From assembly GCF_043951865.1 (NCBI RefSeq), contig NZ_JBINJF010000037.1, positions 1-27,802 on the forward strand: a DNA stretch of 27,802 nucleotides, given 5' to 3'. The notes beneath the pieces were generated by a model that worked only from the letters and a program-made list of their open reading frames with translations, made no database searches and was not told the origin of the DNA. Positions 1 through 9,075 of this stretch are shown here, piece by piece. The position numbers and the translations under genes are program-made. The stretch is from JAMQKA01 sp043951865. Its GTDB lineage: Bacteria > Bacteroidota > Rhodothermia > Balneolales > Balneolaceae. Within the stretch, counting starts at the first letter, position 1; every line of letters begins with the position of its first letter.

Positions 1-122
1 GCGGTAAATGATGTTCGAAGGGGGTGCAGGGGGATGAAGAATGAATAATTAATTAAAGATAAAACCAACGACGGTTTATTTGAGTACAGGAGCATGAGCT
101 AAAAATTGCTACCCTGCCCTTT
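1..122. other. Non-coding left flank of repeat copy A
   Basis: No convincing gene. The stretch has an AT-rich run of the AATGAAGAATGAATAATT kind and the string TTCGAAGGGGG. Both resemble, in reverse orientation, the flank of the repeats near 26430-26560, so this is probably the diverged outer part of repeat copy A. Confidence 0.5.
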
Positions 123-406
123 CCGGCCTTGAATGGGGCGCGGAGATCCTGCCGGTATACCTTGTCTGATGATCAGCTCGGCTCGAAACCTGCGAGGTTT
201 GTACTCCGGAAGGGACGCATCCTATCAAGGCCATTGCCTTTCCTGGAAGGGAAACCTCGCAGGTTTGGGATCAAGGCCTTGTTCGGAACCCCGGGGGTTT
301 TAGAAAGGGCATTGTTCTCTATCTCTCCACGCCTGCTGCGGCCGGAGCGGGTGCCCCATTCGCCGCCTTGAGTTTTTGGTTCCTTTTGGGTCAAGCCAAA
401 AGGAAC
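123..406 (+). repeat. Structured intergenic repeat, copy A
   Basis: Long nested inverted-repeat element. The outer arms are CCGGC (123-127) then GAATGGGGC (131-139), pairing with GCCCCATTC (353-361) and GCC (365-367). Inside are three short palindromes: AAACCTGCGAGGTTT (186-200), AAACCTCGCAGGTTT (252-266) and AACCCCGGGGGTTTT (287-301). The element ends with a perfect 11-bp hairpin, GTTCCTTTTGG / CCAAAAGGAAC, at 379-406. The reverse complement aligns along most of its length with 26072-26427 (copy B). Short reading frames here on both strands are by-products of the repeat and match no family I know. Confidence 0.85.
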
Positions 407-705
407 ACCTCTATTGTGAAGAATAGTCTCTTTTGTCATATTGAGGCTGCTTAATCATCTTTACTTTTGCGTTTTTGGTCACCAAAATATGAACACCTCT
501 TTCCCTGAAGTCGACCTGAGGAGTATTCTTACCAATCGCTGAGCGAATGGTGAACCCCACCTTCCCCAATCCGAAAACTTCGGATTCTGGTTCTCGCCTT
601 AAGAGAGACCTTATATCAATGTTTTTTATATGTTTATCCCGAATTAAGCTTAAATTAAATTTCCTGGTGATTATCCAGGCTAAAAGAAGAAATTCAGTAA
701 ATTGG
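407..705. other. Intergenic stretch upstream of the ECF promoter
   Basis: No supported gene. The only clear structure is a hairpin at 568-586, with stem AATCCGAA / TTCGGATT and a 3-nt loop. It has no T-run after it, so it is not a convincing terminator. The rest is AT-rich leader-type DNA. Confidence 0.5.
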
Positions 706-745
706 AAAAATATTACAGGGTACAGCAGAAGTCGCCCGTTTTATA
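706..745 (+). promoter_or_regulatory. Candidate ECF-sigma promoter of the sigma gene
   Basis: The 20-nt block AAAAATATTACAGGGTACAG (706-725) is followed after 11 nt by CGTTTTATA (737-745). The same block with one mismatch, the same 11-nt spacing and a similar CGTGTTAAT box occurs before fecR at 1539-1579. Two spaced boxes conserved at two places suggest -35 and -10 elements of a FecI-type promoter, giving auto-regulation. This is inference from the repetition; no transcription start is known. Confidence 0.6.
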
Positions 746-861
746 AATACAGCGTTTAACCATACAGGGGATGGTTATCGGTTAAATTCTGTTTGATGAG
801 TTATCTAACGCATGGGGATTAGGCAGTACTGGTCTTGAAAATTAGATATGAAGGGATCAAT

Positions 862-1476
862 ATGAGTGATGAGCAAATGACCGAGGCAGCATTTGTAAAA
901 GGCATTGCAAATGGTAGAGAGTGGGCCTTCAAAAAGGTGTTTTTAGCATATTATGAGCCGCTCTGCAATTTTTGCTGGAGATATACCAAATCAAAGGCGA
1001 TATCCGAAGATCTGGTCCAGGAAGTCTTTGCCGACTTGTGGCAACTTAGGGAAACCCTGGATTCCAGCCGCTCTTTACGGGTCTATCTTTACCAGGCTGT
1101 AAAAAACAAGGCTCTTGACTATTTAGACCACCAAAAAGTTGTTAGAAACCATCAGGAAAATCACAGGCTGCAACACGAGCGGTTTTCAACACAGGAGCAG
1201 GTTGCCCAGGAAGACAAAGCCTTTGTAAAGGCCGTTCGGCAAGCGATAAAAAGTCTGCCCACGAGGGCGCAACAGGCGTATATACTGCACAGGGAGGACG
1301 GGTTGACTTATAGCGAGATTGCGGATGTGATGGATATATCAGTAAAGACGGTGGAATCTCAGATAAGTCGCGCACTGGATATTCTGAGGGAGCAACTCCG
1401 TGATAATGTTCCAAGCCAGGTAAGCGATAACACCATGGCCAAAATTTTTCCGATTCGTTCTACCGGTTCTGAGTAG
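862..1476 (+). CDS. ECF RNA polymerase sigma factor, FecI-like
   Basis: A sigma-70 factor of the extracytoplasmic-function class that should direct RNA polymerase to this locus when released by the FecR protein encoded next. The 204-residue protein has region 2 at about residues 23-90 (SEDLVQEVFADLWQ) and region 4 at about 126-178 (SLPTRAQQAYILHREDGLTY, then SEIADVMDISVKTVESQISR), the helix-turn-helix for the -35 box. The reading frame could begin at a TTG at 835, but the ATG at 862 is preferred: it has an AAGGGA six bases upstream and gives a normal ECF N-terminus. The fecR gene follows after 128 bp. Family assignment is secure; the target promoters are inferred. Confidence 0.93.
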   Translation: MSDEQMTEAAFVKGIANGREWAFKKVFLAYYEPLCNFCWRYTKSKAISEDLVQEVFADLWQLRETLDSSRSLRVYLYQAVKNKALDYLDHQKVVRNHQENHRLQHERFSTQEQVAQEDKAFVKAVRQAIKSLPTRAQQAYILHREDGLTYSEIADVMDISVKTVESQISRALDILREQLRDNVPSQVSDNTMAKIFPIRSTGSE

Positions 1477-1538
1477 AGCTGTGTCTTCAATGTTTTAAGT
1501 CTTGTCCCGGCATTTCAGCATGTTTTTCAAAAAAAATC

Positions 1539-1579
1539 AAAAATTTTACAGGGTACAGGCTGCTGAGGTCGTGTTAATA
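1539..1579 (+). promoter_or_regulatory. Candidate ECF-sigma promoter of fecR/susCD
   Basis: AAAAATTTTACAGGGTACAG (1539-1558), then 11 nt, then CGTGTTAATA (1570-1579). The first block differs by one base from that at 706-725 upstream of the sigma gene, and the spacing is identical. Its place between the sigma gene and fecR fits a sigma-dependent promoter that drives fecR and the transport genes. Confidence 0.65.
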
Positions 1580-1604
1580 ATAGATTCAAAGGAATAATTG
1601 AAGC

Positions 1605-2660
1605 ATGATGAATAAAGAGTTACTGCAGAAATATATATCCAACAGATGTTCGGTCAGGGAGGAAGAGCTTGTCAAAGAATGGCTGAACGCTTCCTCTGAA
1701 AACAAGAAGATCATGAAAGAAATGGAACAAATTTGGAGGGTTTCGCCCGGCAAAAATATTGATGTCGATTCCGGCAAAGCCTGGGATGCTTTCAGGCGGG
1801 AGCATATTCTGGACCGGGAAAGTGCCGTCAGTGACAATGGGGTGCCTGGTACCGGTCAGGTCAACAGGCATTATTTACGGGAGAATCGTGCCGGACGGCG
1901 GTCGAGGGTGCTTGCATATGTGGGTACGGTTGCCGCAGTGTTGCTGGTAGCGTTGCTGTTTTATAACAGTGGTCCATTCCCTCCCGAACTCCCTCAGCAA
2001 GAATTGGTAAGCCAGGAAATCACTACTGAAAAAGGGCAGCGAACGATGGTGCGGCTTTCCGACGGAACCCGAATTCACCTCAACGCAGAAAGCAAATTGA
2101 CGGTCCCTCATGATTATATGAAGAATGAGAGGGTGGTCCGGTTACACGGAGAGGCCTTTTTTGAGGTCGTATCCGATCAAAACCGACCCTTTGTGGTGTT
2201 TACTGCCAATTCAGTAACACACGTATTGGGAACCAAATTTAATATAACGGCCTACAGCGGGGACGAAGAAGTTCAGGTTGTAGTGGCCGAAGGAAAAGTG
2301 GCTCTCGGTTCGGACGACGATTTGCGAGCGCCCGAGGTTCAATTGACAAGAAACCAAAAAGGGATGATTAACAAGAACGGGGAGATTCTTGCCTCAAATA
2401 TCCCTGATGTGAGCATGTATACCGATTGGAGCAGGGGAATACTCACTTTCCGTGATGCTCCGCTTGGCGAGGTGGAAAAGAAGCTCGAGCGTTGGTACGA
2501 CGTTGAGGTGCTGTTTGATGAGGGTATTTCAGATGAAAAGCGGCAGTTAACGGGTACATTTAAAGATGTGTCTATGTCAAGCGTACTAAATTCAATCGCA
2601 TTGTCACTGGAACTTCACTATACGCAGGATGGCAGAACGATCACTTTCAAAGCGAAATAA
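1605..2660 (+). CDS. FecR-family anti-sigma factor
   Basis: An inner-membrane anti-sigma factor that holds the sigma factor in the cytoplasm and receives a signal from the SusC transporter in the periplasm. The 351-residue protein has a cytoplasmic N-terminal helical region (about 5-65), one membrane segment (about 103-120), a periplasmic FecR domain (about 139-233, with SDGTRIHLNAESKL, VVRLHGEAFFEV and VTHVLGTKFNITAY), and a C-terminal DUF4974/STN-like domain (about 278-349). The start is ATG 1605; a second ATG at 1608 is equally possible, with AAAGGAA about ten bases further upstream. The stop lies 52 bp before the preferred susC start. Length and domain order are typical for Bacteroidota FecR proteins. 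Confidence 0.93.
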   Translation: MMNKELLQKYISNRCSVREEELVKEWLNASSENKKIMKEMEQIWRVSPGKNIDVDSGKAWDAFRREHILDRESAVSDNGVPGTGQVNRHYLRENRAGRRSRVLAYVGTVAAVLLVALLFYNSGPFPPELPQQELVSQEITTEKGQRTMVRLSDGTRIHLNAESKLTVPHDYMKNERVVRLHGEAFFEVVSDQNRPFVVFTANSVTHVLGTKFNITAYSGDEEVQVVVAEGKVALGSDDDLRAPEVQLTRNQKGMINKNGEILASNIPDVSMYTDWSRGILTFRDAPLGEVEKKLERWYDVEVLFDEGISDEKRQLTGTFKDVSMSSVLNSIALSLELHYTQDGRTITFKAK

Positions 2661-2712
2661 AATTCAAAAGATAACGGGCAATTTAACACCAAAAAACAAC
2701 GGGAATGTAGTT

Positions 2713-5700
2713 ATGGGAGCATACATACAGAATACAATCACAAGGTGGATAGGAAGTATTTTTTTACTGGGCATGCTGCTTTGTTTAAGCTCTACTGCAG
2801 TTGTTGGCCAGGACAGTAAAATAGCGACACTTGAAAATATTGATGACCTGTACCACAACATGGAGGTCGACCAGAATGTGTTCAATTCAGCGGTATTGAA
2901 CAAAATTATCTCTGTAGAGTTTGAAAATAAACCACTGCTTGAAGCATTAAGCACCGTTGCTGAAAAAGCGGGGCTCGAGATGGTGTACAACAGCAAGCTG
3001 CTGGGCACGAAAGAACAGAAGGTGAATCTGAATGTGAACCAGGGGACCGTTGAAAAAGCACTGTGGAGAACGCTGGAGGGGACGGGATTGCGTTTTGCCA
3101 TTTCTGCAGGTAAACAGCTTGTCCTAATGAAAATGCATGTCCAGGAAACAGCGAAAGAGCAGGAGGTTTTGTTGGAAATGGTTACCGGAGCGGTAACCGA
3201 TGCAACTAGTGGAGAACCACTTCCGGGAGTAAATGTGGTGGTGAAGGGGACGACAACAGGTACTTCCACTGATAGTGAAGGAGAATATGAGCTGAATGTG
3301 CCGTCCCTGCAGGATACGCTGGTATTCTCCTTTATCGGGTATCAAACGCAGGAGATTCCAATTAATGGAAGGTCCAGTATAGAAGTGGCATTACAAACGC
3401 AAGCTGTATCAGGTGATGAACTTGTTGTAGTTGGGTATGGCACGCAGAGAAGATCAGATGTTACCGGCTCAATCTCATCTGTTCAAACCGAAGGTTTGGA
3501 ATACAAATCTGTTTCTTCTCTTGAAGGTGCACTCCAGGGACAAGCCAGTGGGGTCTTTGTTCGACAGAGTGGTGGTGCACTCGATGGAGATTTTGAGGTT
3601 TCAATAAGAGGGGTTGGTTCAGTCACCGGCGACTCAAATCCGTTGTATGTTGTAGATGATGTTCCATTATTTAGTGGTGATTTGTCCACAATAAATCAAA
3701 ATGATATAGAATCTATTGAGATTCTAAAAGATGCCTCTGCTACTGCTATCTACGGTGCACGAGCTGCGAATGGTGTTGTGCTGATTACAACTAAATCGGG
3801 CGTTCCGGGCACCACTAATTTGACATTTCGCTCGAATGTGGGGTTTGAAAAGATTACCAAAACACTCGATCAGTTAAGTACTGAGCAACAGCGACAACTA
3901 TTTGTTGAAGCCTTTAAAAATTCTGGTTTACCTACTGATGTATTTGATGATCCCAGTTTAGATGTTTGGAAAGTAGACAATGATTGGCAGGAATTAATTA
4001 CCAGAACTGCATTGCGGCATGAACACAATGTTAGTTTGAGTGGCGGAAATGAATCTACAACTTATTCAGTATCTGGTACTTTTCTTGACAGGGAAGGGGT
4101 CTTATTGAATACAGATATAAACAGGTATTCGGTACGTGCTAATTTAAATCATTCTTTTAACGACAGATTGGATATCACTGCAAGAGTGTCAGGTAGTCAG
4201 CAGGAACAGAATGTTACTGATGCACAAAGTGGTACCTACTTTGGCGGTAGTGGAACATTGCGTCAGGCCATTTTTACGCATTCCTATGCTCCTTATAAAG
4301 ATGATGAGGGGAATTTTATTGGACCAGAAAGTGGCCCGCCGTTTTTTGGGAATAATACAAATCCTGTAGCAAGACGTTTGGAAGAGACGCGCACGAGAAA
4401 CTCAACGCGAATGCTGGCAAACTTTAAAATTGATTTTGATTTGACGGACCATCTCACCTTAACGGGAAGTGGTGGTGGAGATATTGTGAGAGGAGGGAAT
4501 TATTCATTCCTACCAGTCTTTAGAAGGGGCACTAACCAGCGAACTGAAGGGAGTGTAAACGAGGGAAATGTAAGAGAAATAAATGCTGTAGGTGATGTTA
4601 CCCTGCGCTATTCCAACACATTTTCTGATAAACACAGCGTTGAAGGATTGATCGGGGGAAGTATTCAGCAGTTTGAGATTCAACAAAATTCGATTAGTGC
4701 TTCAGGCACGCAGATTAATCAGTTGGACCAGGTTTCAAATCAATCCACGTTTAATGCAAGTGGATCAGAAGTGAGTTCTGGCTTGATGTCTCAATTCTTT
4801 AGAATCAACTATAACTACGATGATCGGTATCTGCTGACAGGAACTGTTCGCAGGGATGGGTCTTCGAAATTTGGTCCTGAGAATCGTTATGGATTTTTCC
4901 CATCTGCCTCTGTTGGGTGGAGAATTTCCAATGAGCAATTTATGAGTAACGATTCTGCTATTAATGAACTGATGTTGCGGATAAGTTATGGTCTAACCGG
5001 TAACCAAAGCATTGGCGATTTCCAATACTTAACAAGGGTAGGTTCTGCCAATTATGTCTGGGGCGACCAGCAATCCTTGGGAGGTGCTGCCATTAATTTA
5101 GGTAATCCCAATTTGCAGTGGGAGGCCAGTGAGCAATTCGATGTGGGGATTGAGCTGGGATTGTATGATGACAGGGTAAATTTCACCCTGGATTTTTATG
5201 ACAGAAAATCAAGAGACTTACTTATTCAGTCACCAATACCATTAACGGCGGGTGTAAGTCAGAACCCAACTGTAAATCTTGGTTCTGTATTGAACAGGGG
5301 TATTGAGTTCTCCACTATTACCAGAAATTTAATAGGGGAATTTTCATGGACTACCAATCTGAACTTTACCTACAATAAAAATGAAGTGCTTGATATTGGT
5401 ACCAATGCCATTGGGGAACCATTGGAAGTACCCGGACAAGCAGTTCCGCTACCAAATGATATCGTAAATTTAACAAAGGCCGGGCAACCTGTCGGGGCCT
5501 TCTACATGTGGGAATTTGATGGTATCTGGCAATTAGGGGAAGAAGAGGAAGCAGATGCATTTGCGGATGCAGTCCCTGGAGATGTAAAATATGTTGACCA
5601 CAACGGCAATGGTCGGCTTGATAACGGCGACAGAATTTTTGCCGGTTCACCTCAGCCCAAATATTTTGGTGGTATGACAAACACCTTTCAGTATCAAGGA

Positions 5701-6177
5701 CTAAGTTTGTCTGCTTCTTTAAGTTATGCCGGAGGCCACAAATTATTTAATGGTACAAGGAATTTGTTTGCACGTAGTGTACCTTTTGTGCAGAACCTGG
5801 CAGAAGTTGCCGATTTCTGGACGCCCGAAAATCCCAGTAATAAAATTCCACGTCCGGCTCAGGGTGGAGATGCTGCCAGAACCCAGGACTTGGCAACAGC
5901 CGTTTCAACTCGTTTTCTTGAAGATGCTTCGTATATAAGGTTAAGTGATGTAACCCTTTCTTTCGACTTTCCTGAGAGGACCATGAATGCACTGAATCTT
6001 GGCTCATCAACACGGGCACGGATCATTGTAACCGGGCGGAATTTAGTTACAATAACAGAGTATTCTGGATATGATCCTGAAGCTAACACATACGACAGCT
6101 TAATCTCTGCCGGGCAGGATATGACGCCGTTTCCACTGTCCAGAATTTACACCCTGGGTGTTGAACTGAGTTTCTAA
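2713..6177 (+). CDS. SusC/RagA-type TonB-dependent transporter with STN domain
   Basis: Outer-membrane importer of oligosaccharides, energized by TonB and paired with the SusD-like lipoprotein that follows. With the start at ATG 2713 the protein has 1154 residues: a signal peptide (1 to about 32, ending TAVVGQ), an STN signalling domain (about 64-140), a carboxypeptidase-D-like domain (about 157-228, GEPLPGVNVVVKGTTTGTST), a TonB-box-like segment (DELVVVGYG, about 236-243), the plug (about 248-365, with the SusC hallmark GARAANGVVLITTKSG), then a beta-barrel to the C-terminal LGVELSF. The frame stays open to an ATG at 2629 inside fecR, but that start would put a charged stretch before the signal peptide. 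The STN domain means the transporter can signal to FecR. Substrate is inferred from the neighbours to be a sulfated fucose-containing glycan. Confidence 0.95.
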   Translation: MGAYIQNTITRWIGSIFLLGMLLCLSSTAVVGQDSKIATLENIDDLYHNMEVDQNVFNSAVLNKIISVEFENKPLLEALSTVAEKAGLEMVYNSKLLGTKEQKVNLNVNQGTVEKALWRTLEGTGLRFAISAGKQLVLMKMHVQETAKEQEVLLEMVTGAVTDATSGEPLPGVNVVVKGTTTGTSTDSEGEYELNVPSLQDTLVFSFIGYQTQEIPINGRSSIEVALQTQAVSGDELVVVGYGTQRRSDVTGSISSVQTEGLEYKSVSSLEGALQGQASGVFVRQSGGALDGDFEVSIRGVGSVTGDSNPLYVVDDVPLFSGDLSTINQNDIESIEILKDASATAIYGARAANGVVLITTKSGVPGTTNLTFRSNVGFEKITKTLDQLSTEQQRQLFVEAFKNSGLPTDVFDDPSLDVWKVDNDWQELITRTALRHEHNVSLSGGNESTTYSVSGTFLDREGVLLNTDINRYSVRANLNHSFNDRLDITARVSGSQQEQNVTDAQSGTYFGGSGTLRQAIFTHSYAPYKDDEGNFIGPESGPPFFGNNTNPVARRLEETRTRNSTRMLANFKIDFDLTDHLTLTGSGGGDIVRGGNYSFLPVFRRGTNQRTEGSVNEGNVREINAVGDVTLRYSNTFSDKHSVEGLIGGSIQQFEIQQNSISASGTQINQLDQVSNQSTFNASGSEVSSGLMSQFFRINYNYDDRYLLTGTVRRDGSSKFGPENRYGFFPSASVGWRISNEQFMSNDSAINELMLRISYGLTGNQSIGDFQYLTRVGSANYVWGDQQSLGGAAINLGNPNLQWEASEQFDVGIELGLYDDRVNFTLDFYDRKSRDLLIQSPIPLTAGVSQNPTVNLGSVLNRGIEFSTITRNLIGEFSWTTNLNFTYNKNEVLDIGTNAIGEPLEVPGQAVPLPNDIVNLTKAGQPVGAFYMWEFDGIWQLGEEEEADAFADAVPGDVKYVDHNGNGRLDNGDRIFAGSPQPKYFGGMTNTFQYQGLSLSASLSYAGGHKLFNGTRNLFARSVPFVQNLAEVADFWTPENPSNKIPRPAQGGDAARTQDLATAVSTRFLEDASYIRLSDVTLSFDFPERTMNALNLGSSTRARIIVTGRNLVTITEYSGYDPEANTYDSLISAGQDMTPFPLSRIYTLGVELSF

Positions 6178-6210
6178 ATTATCTAGCACTATTTTACAAT
6201 TTCAAATATT

Positions 6211-7710
6211 ATGACAATGAAAAATCAAATATTTAATGCTATTCTTGTTGCGTGCTTGATTGTAATGAGTACCGGATGTGGGGATGAAGTACTCACTCCA
6301 GAATTAAAGGGGCAACTTTCGCAGGATAACCTCTTCACCAATGAACAAGGATTCTTACTAGCGCTTAATGGAGCCTATGAACCGTTAAATTCAATTTATG
6401 ATTTGGGGGGATTAGTACAACCTCTGGCAAAAGCAAGTGATGACGGGTGGACATGGAGGAGAGAGACAGAGGAACAATTGTATTCCTATACTCCAACTAA
6501 ATCGGAGGCTACCAGCTGGTGGGACAATCATTATACTGGAATTAGCAGGTGTAATAAGATATTGTCTGAACTTGGTTCCTCCGAGGTGATCACAGGAGAA
6601 ACCGAAAATCTGATTGAAGGGCAGGTAAAATTCTTGCGGGCTCTCTATTACTTTAACCTGGTCAGATTATATGGTGGGGTTCCGTTAATTGTAGATGATG
6701 TTGTTCTGCGAGAAGATGCTGAGCAACCCAGAGCTTCAATAGAGGATGTCTATGACAGAATTAAAACGGACCTTTCAGAGGCTATCAATCTCCTGCCTGA
6801 ATCCTACAGTGGCTCTGACTCGTTTGAAGCTGGTATGGCAACTCTTGGGGCTGCCAAGACGCTTATGGCCTCTATTCATTTGGAGTTAGGGGAATGGAGC
6901 GATGCAGCGTCACTGGCTCAGGAAGTCATAGATTCCGGTGTATACAGTTTACATGACGATTATGAAAATAACTTCTACGGGAATGCTGAAAATGGCTCAG
7001 AATCTATATTTGAAGCACAGTTTTCTTCGGCATCCGGTGCATTGGGAGCCAACTGGAACTTTTTGAAACCGGAAGCACTCGGGGGCGGTTCCGGTACTCT
7101 TCCAACAGATGTGAATAATGATTTCGGAAACTCAACCACCAGTGATGATGCCCTTGTTCAAGCATTTGAAAACGGTGATGAAAGATTTGACGTAACCCTT
7201 GACAGTTACGGACTACCGAATTTCCTTGACCCGAGTAAACCTGACGGTAGTATGTATCATTTCAATAAGTACTATGATGGTGGTGCTTTTCAACCTGGAC
7301 AAAGTCCATATAATTTTCCGGTATATCGTTATTCTGAAGTGTTGTTAATTGCCGCGGAAGCCCTGAATGAACTGGGCGCTGGTAATACGGACGCAGAAGA
7401 CTATGTAAACCGGGTTAGAAATCGGGCGGGATTGGATGATCTGGAGTCTTCAGTGAGTGGAGACCAGGATGCCATGCGTACAGCAATACGACAGGAAAGA
7501 CGAGTTGAATTTGCCTTTGAAAACAAAAGGTATTTTGACCTGAACCGATGGGCTATCCTGGAAGAGCAGATAGCTAAAACCGGAGTCACGATCGAATCAG
7601 AAAAATTTATTTCGCACCCGATCACCGGACAGCCCTATCATCTCTATCCGTTACCTTCTACCGAGTTCATTAATAATGCAAACCTGGGTGAACAAAATCC
7701 GGGATACTAA
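6211..7710 (+). CDS. SusD/RagB-like outer-membrane glycan-binding lipoprotein
   Basis: Surface lipoprotein that forms the lid of the SusC transporter and binds the glycan. The 499-residue protein has a lipoprotein signal with the lipid-modified cysteine at about residue 23 (MSTGC), followed by acidic residues (GDE), as is common for surface-exposed lipoproteins of this phylum. Family landmarks include the N-terminal helical part (DNLFTNEQGFLLALNGAYE), VKFLRALYYFNLVRLYGGVP, and the C-terminal YRYSEVLLIAAEALNELG and RQERRVEFAFENKRYFDLNR. It starts 33 bp after susC; ATG 6211 and ATG 6217 are both possible. Its stop overlaps the next start by one base (TAATG), so translation is probably coupled to the sulfatase. 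Confidence 0.95.
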   Translation: MTMKNQIFNAILVACLIVMSTGCGDEVLTPELKGQLSQDNLFTNEQGFLLALNGAYEPLNSIYDLGGLVQPLAKASDDGWTWRRETEEQLYSYTPTKSEATSWWDNHYTGISRCNKILSELGSSEVITGETENLIEGQVKFLRALYYFNLVRLYGGVPLIVDDVVLREDAEQPRASIEDVYDRIKTDLSEAINLLPESYSGSDSFEAGMATLGAAKTLMASIHLELGEWSDAASLAQEVIDSGVYSLHDDYENNFYGNAENGSESIFEAQFSSASGALGANWNFLKPEALGGGSGTLPTDVNNDFGNSTTSDDALVQAFENGDERFDVTLDSYGLPNFLDPSKPDGSMYHFNKYYDGGAFQPGQSPYNFPVYRYSEVLLIAAEALNELGAGNTDAEDYVNRVRNRAGLDDLESSVSGDQDAMRTAIRQERRVEFAFENKRYFDLNRWAILEEQIAKTGVTIESEKFISHPITGQPYHLYPLPSTEFINNANLGEQNPGY

Positions 7711-9059
7711 TGGTCCTGACTTTTTTAAGAAAACTGTCTCTGCTTATACTTGTAATAGCCTGTTGGGGAAGTTGTACCTCATCAGACAACGCAGATCATC
7801 GGAGTAACCGGGATCGACCGAATGTCATTATTATCATGGCTGATGATATGGGCTATGGCGATTTGAAGTCTTTTGGCGGGGACGGTTCAATTGAAACTCC
7901 GGTAATCGACAGTTTGACGGAGAATGGTTTAAAGTTTACGGATTTCCACAGCAATGGCGTCGTATGCAGTCCTACCCGTGCTTCCCTTATGACCGGTTTG
8001 TATCCTCAGGAGGCCGGGGTTGAGGGAGTGGTAACCGCTGCGAATCATCGGGACACCGGTATGAGTCCCGATAAATATACCCTTGCCGAACTTTTTGGTG
8101 AGGCCGGTTACACATCGGGTATTTTTGGAAAGTGGCACTTGGGATATCAGCCCGAATTCGGGCCCATTGTTCAGGGATTTGATTATTTCAGAGGATTTGT
8201 CAGTGGAAATGTGGACTATAGGAGTCATATTGATCAGGAAGGATACCCCGACTGGTGGCGGCAAAAAGAACTTGCCCCGGAAGAAGGCTATCTAACCGAT
8301 TTAATTACGGATCACGGCCTCAGTTTTTTAGAAAAGCACCAAAACGAACGCTTCTTTCTGTACCTGGCTCACGGGGCCCCGCACTATCCTTACCAGGGTC
8401 CGGATGATCCGGCTGATCGAACAGCACATGGGGAATTCCCCGTTCTTGGAAGCAGACAGGATATCAAAGGGGCTTATGTAGAAATGATAGAATCACTGGA
8501 TCAGAATATCGGACGTGTAATCTCCTTTTTAAGGGAAAACGAACTATTGGATCAAACACTTATTCTTTTCTTGTCGGATAATGGGGCAACCGGGAATGTG
8601 GGTTCAAATCACCCGTTTAGAGGAACCAAAGGCCAGGTATATGAAGGGGGACACAGAGTTCCTGCAGCCTTGTACTGGCACGGCGTGGTTGAACCGGGCG
8701 AATCTGATGACTTGATTTTAACTATGGACATATTGCCGACCCTTGCGGAAATAATTAATATTGATATTGAGAGTAAAACGGATGTAACTGGAAGGAGTTT
8801 TGCCCCACTGGTAAATGGAAGTGAAGGTGAGTACGAATGGAATGAACGCACTGTCTTCTGGCGATTTCGCGAGGGTAAAGCCGCGAGAAAAGGTGACTGG
8901 AAAATTGTAATTAATGAAGACAGTGAAGAGCTTTACAACCTTTCAAAAGGTATTGATGAGTCAAAAAATGTAAGGGAAAATAACCAGGAAATATTCAGTC
9001 AATTAAAAGATGAGTTAGAATCTTGGGAAAGAAGCTTGGATGATGAAATTATTTATTAA
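7710..9059 (+). CDS. Sulfatase 1, formylglycine-dependent (S1 family), lipoprotein
   Basis: Type I sulfatase that should remove sulfate esters from the glycan. The 449-residue protein starts with a lipoprotein signal (cysteine 22 in WGSC). The catalytic motif is C86-S-P-T-R90, where the cysteine becomes formylglycine. Likely metal and sulfate ligands are Asp45-Asp46 (MADDMGYGD), Lys141 and His143 (GKWHLG), His221 and His225 (AHGAPHYP), Asp290-Asn291 (SDNG) and Lys308. The C-terminal LYNLSKGIDESKNV stretch matches the family's end. It belongs to a different branch from the next two sulfatases. The maturation enzyme is not in the window. Sulfatase subfamily and the sulfate position cleaved cannot be read by eye. 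Confidence 0.92.
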   Translation: MVLTFLRKLSLLILVIACWGSCTSSDNADHRSNRDRPNVIIIMADDMGYGDLKSFGGDGSIETPVIDSLTENGLKFTDFHSNGVVCSPTRASLMTGLYPQEAGVEGVVTAANHRDTGMSPDKYTLAELFGEAGYTSGIFGKWHLGYQPEFGPIVQGFDYFRGFVSGNVDYRSHIDQEGYPDWWRQKELAPEEGYLTDLITDHGLSFLEKHQNERFFLYLAHGAPHYPYQGPDDPADRTAHGEFPVLGSRQDIKGAYVEMIESLDQNIGRVISFLRENELLDQTLILFLSDNGATGNVGSNHPFRGTKGQVYEGGHRVPAALYWHGVVEPGESDDLILTMDILPTLAEIINIDIESKTDVTGRSFAPLVNGSEGEYEWNERTVFWRFREGKAARKGDWKIVINEDSEELYNLSKGIDESKNVRENNQEIFSQLKDELESWERSLDDEIIY

Positions 9060-9075
9060 ACAATATGATTACACC

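Noticed and set aside
129..439. Reading frames of 80 and 88 codons on opposite strands
   Set aside because: They lie within structured repeat A, mirror each other across its palindromes and have low-complexity translations; the related copy B is altered in length by repeat units.
2629..2712. Upstream start for the SusC gene at 2629, overlapping fecR
   Set aside because: It would add 28 charged residues before a clear signal peptide; the ATG at 2713 fits better.
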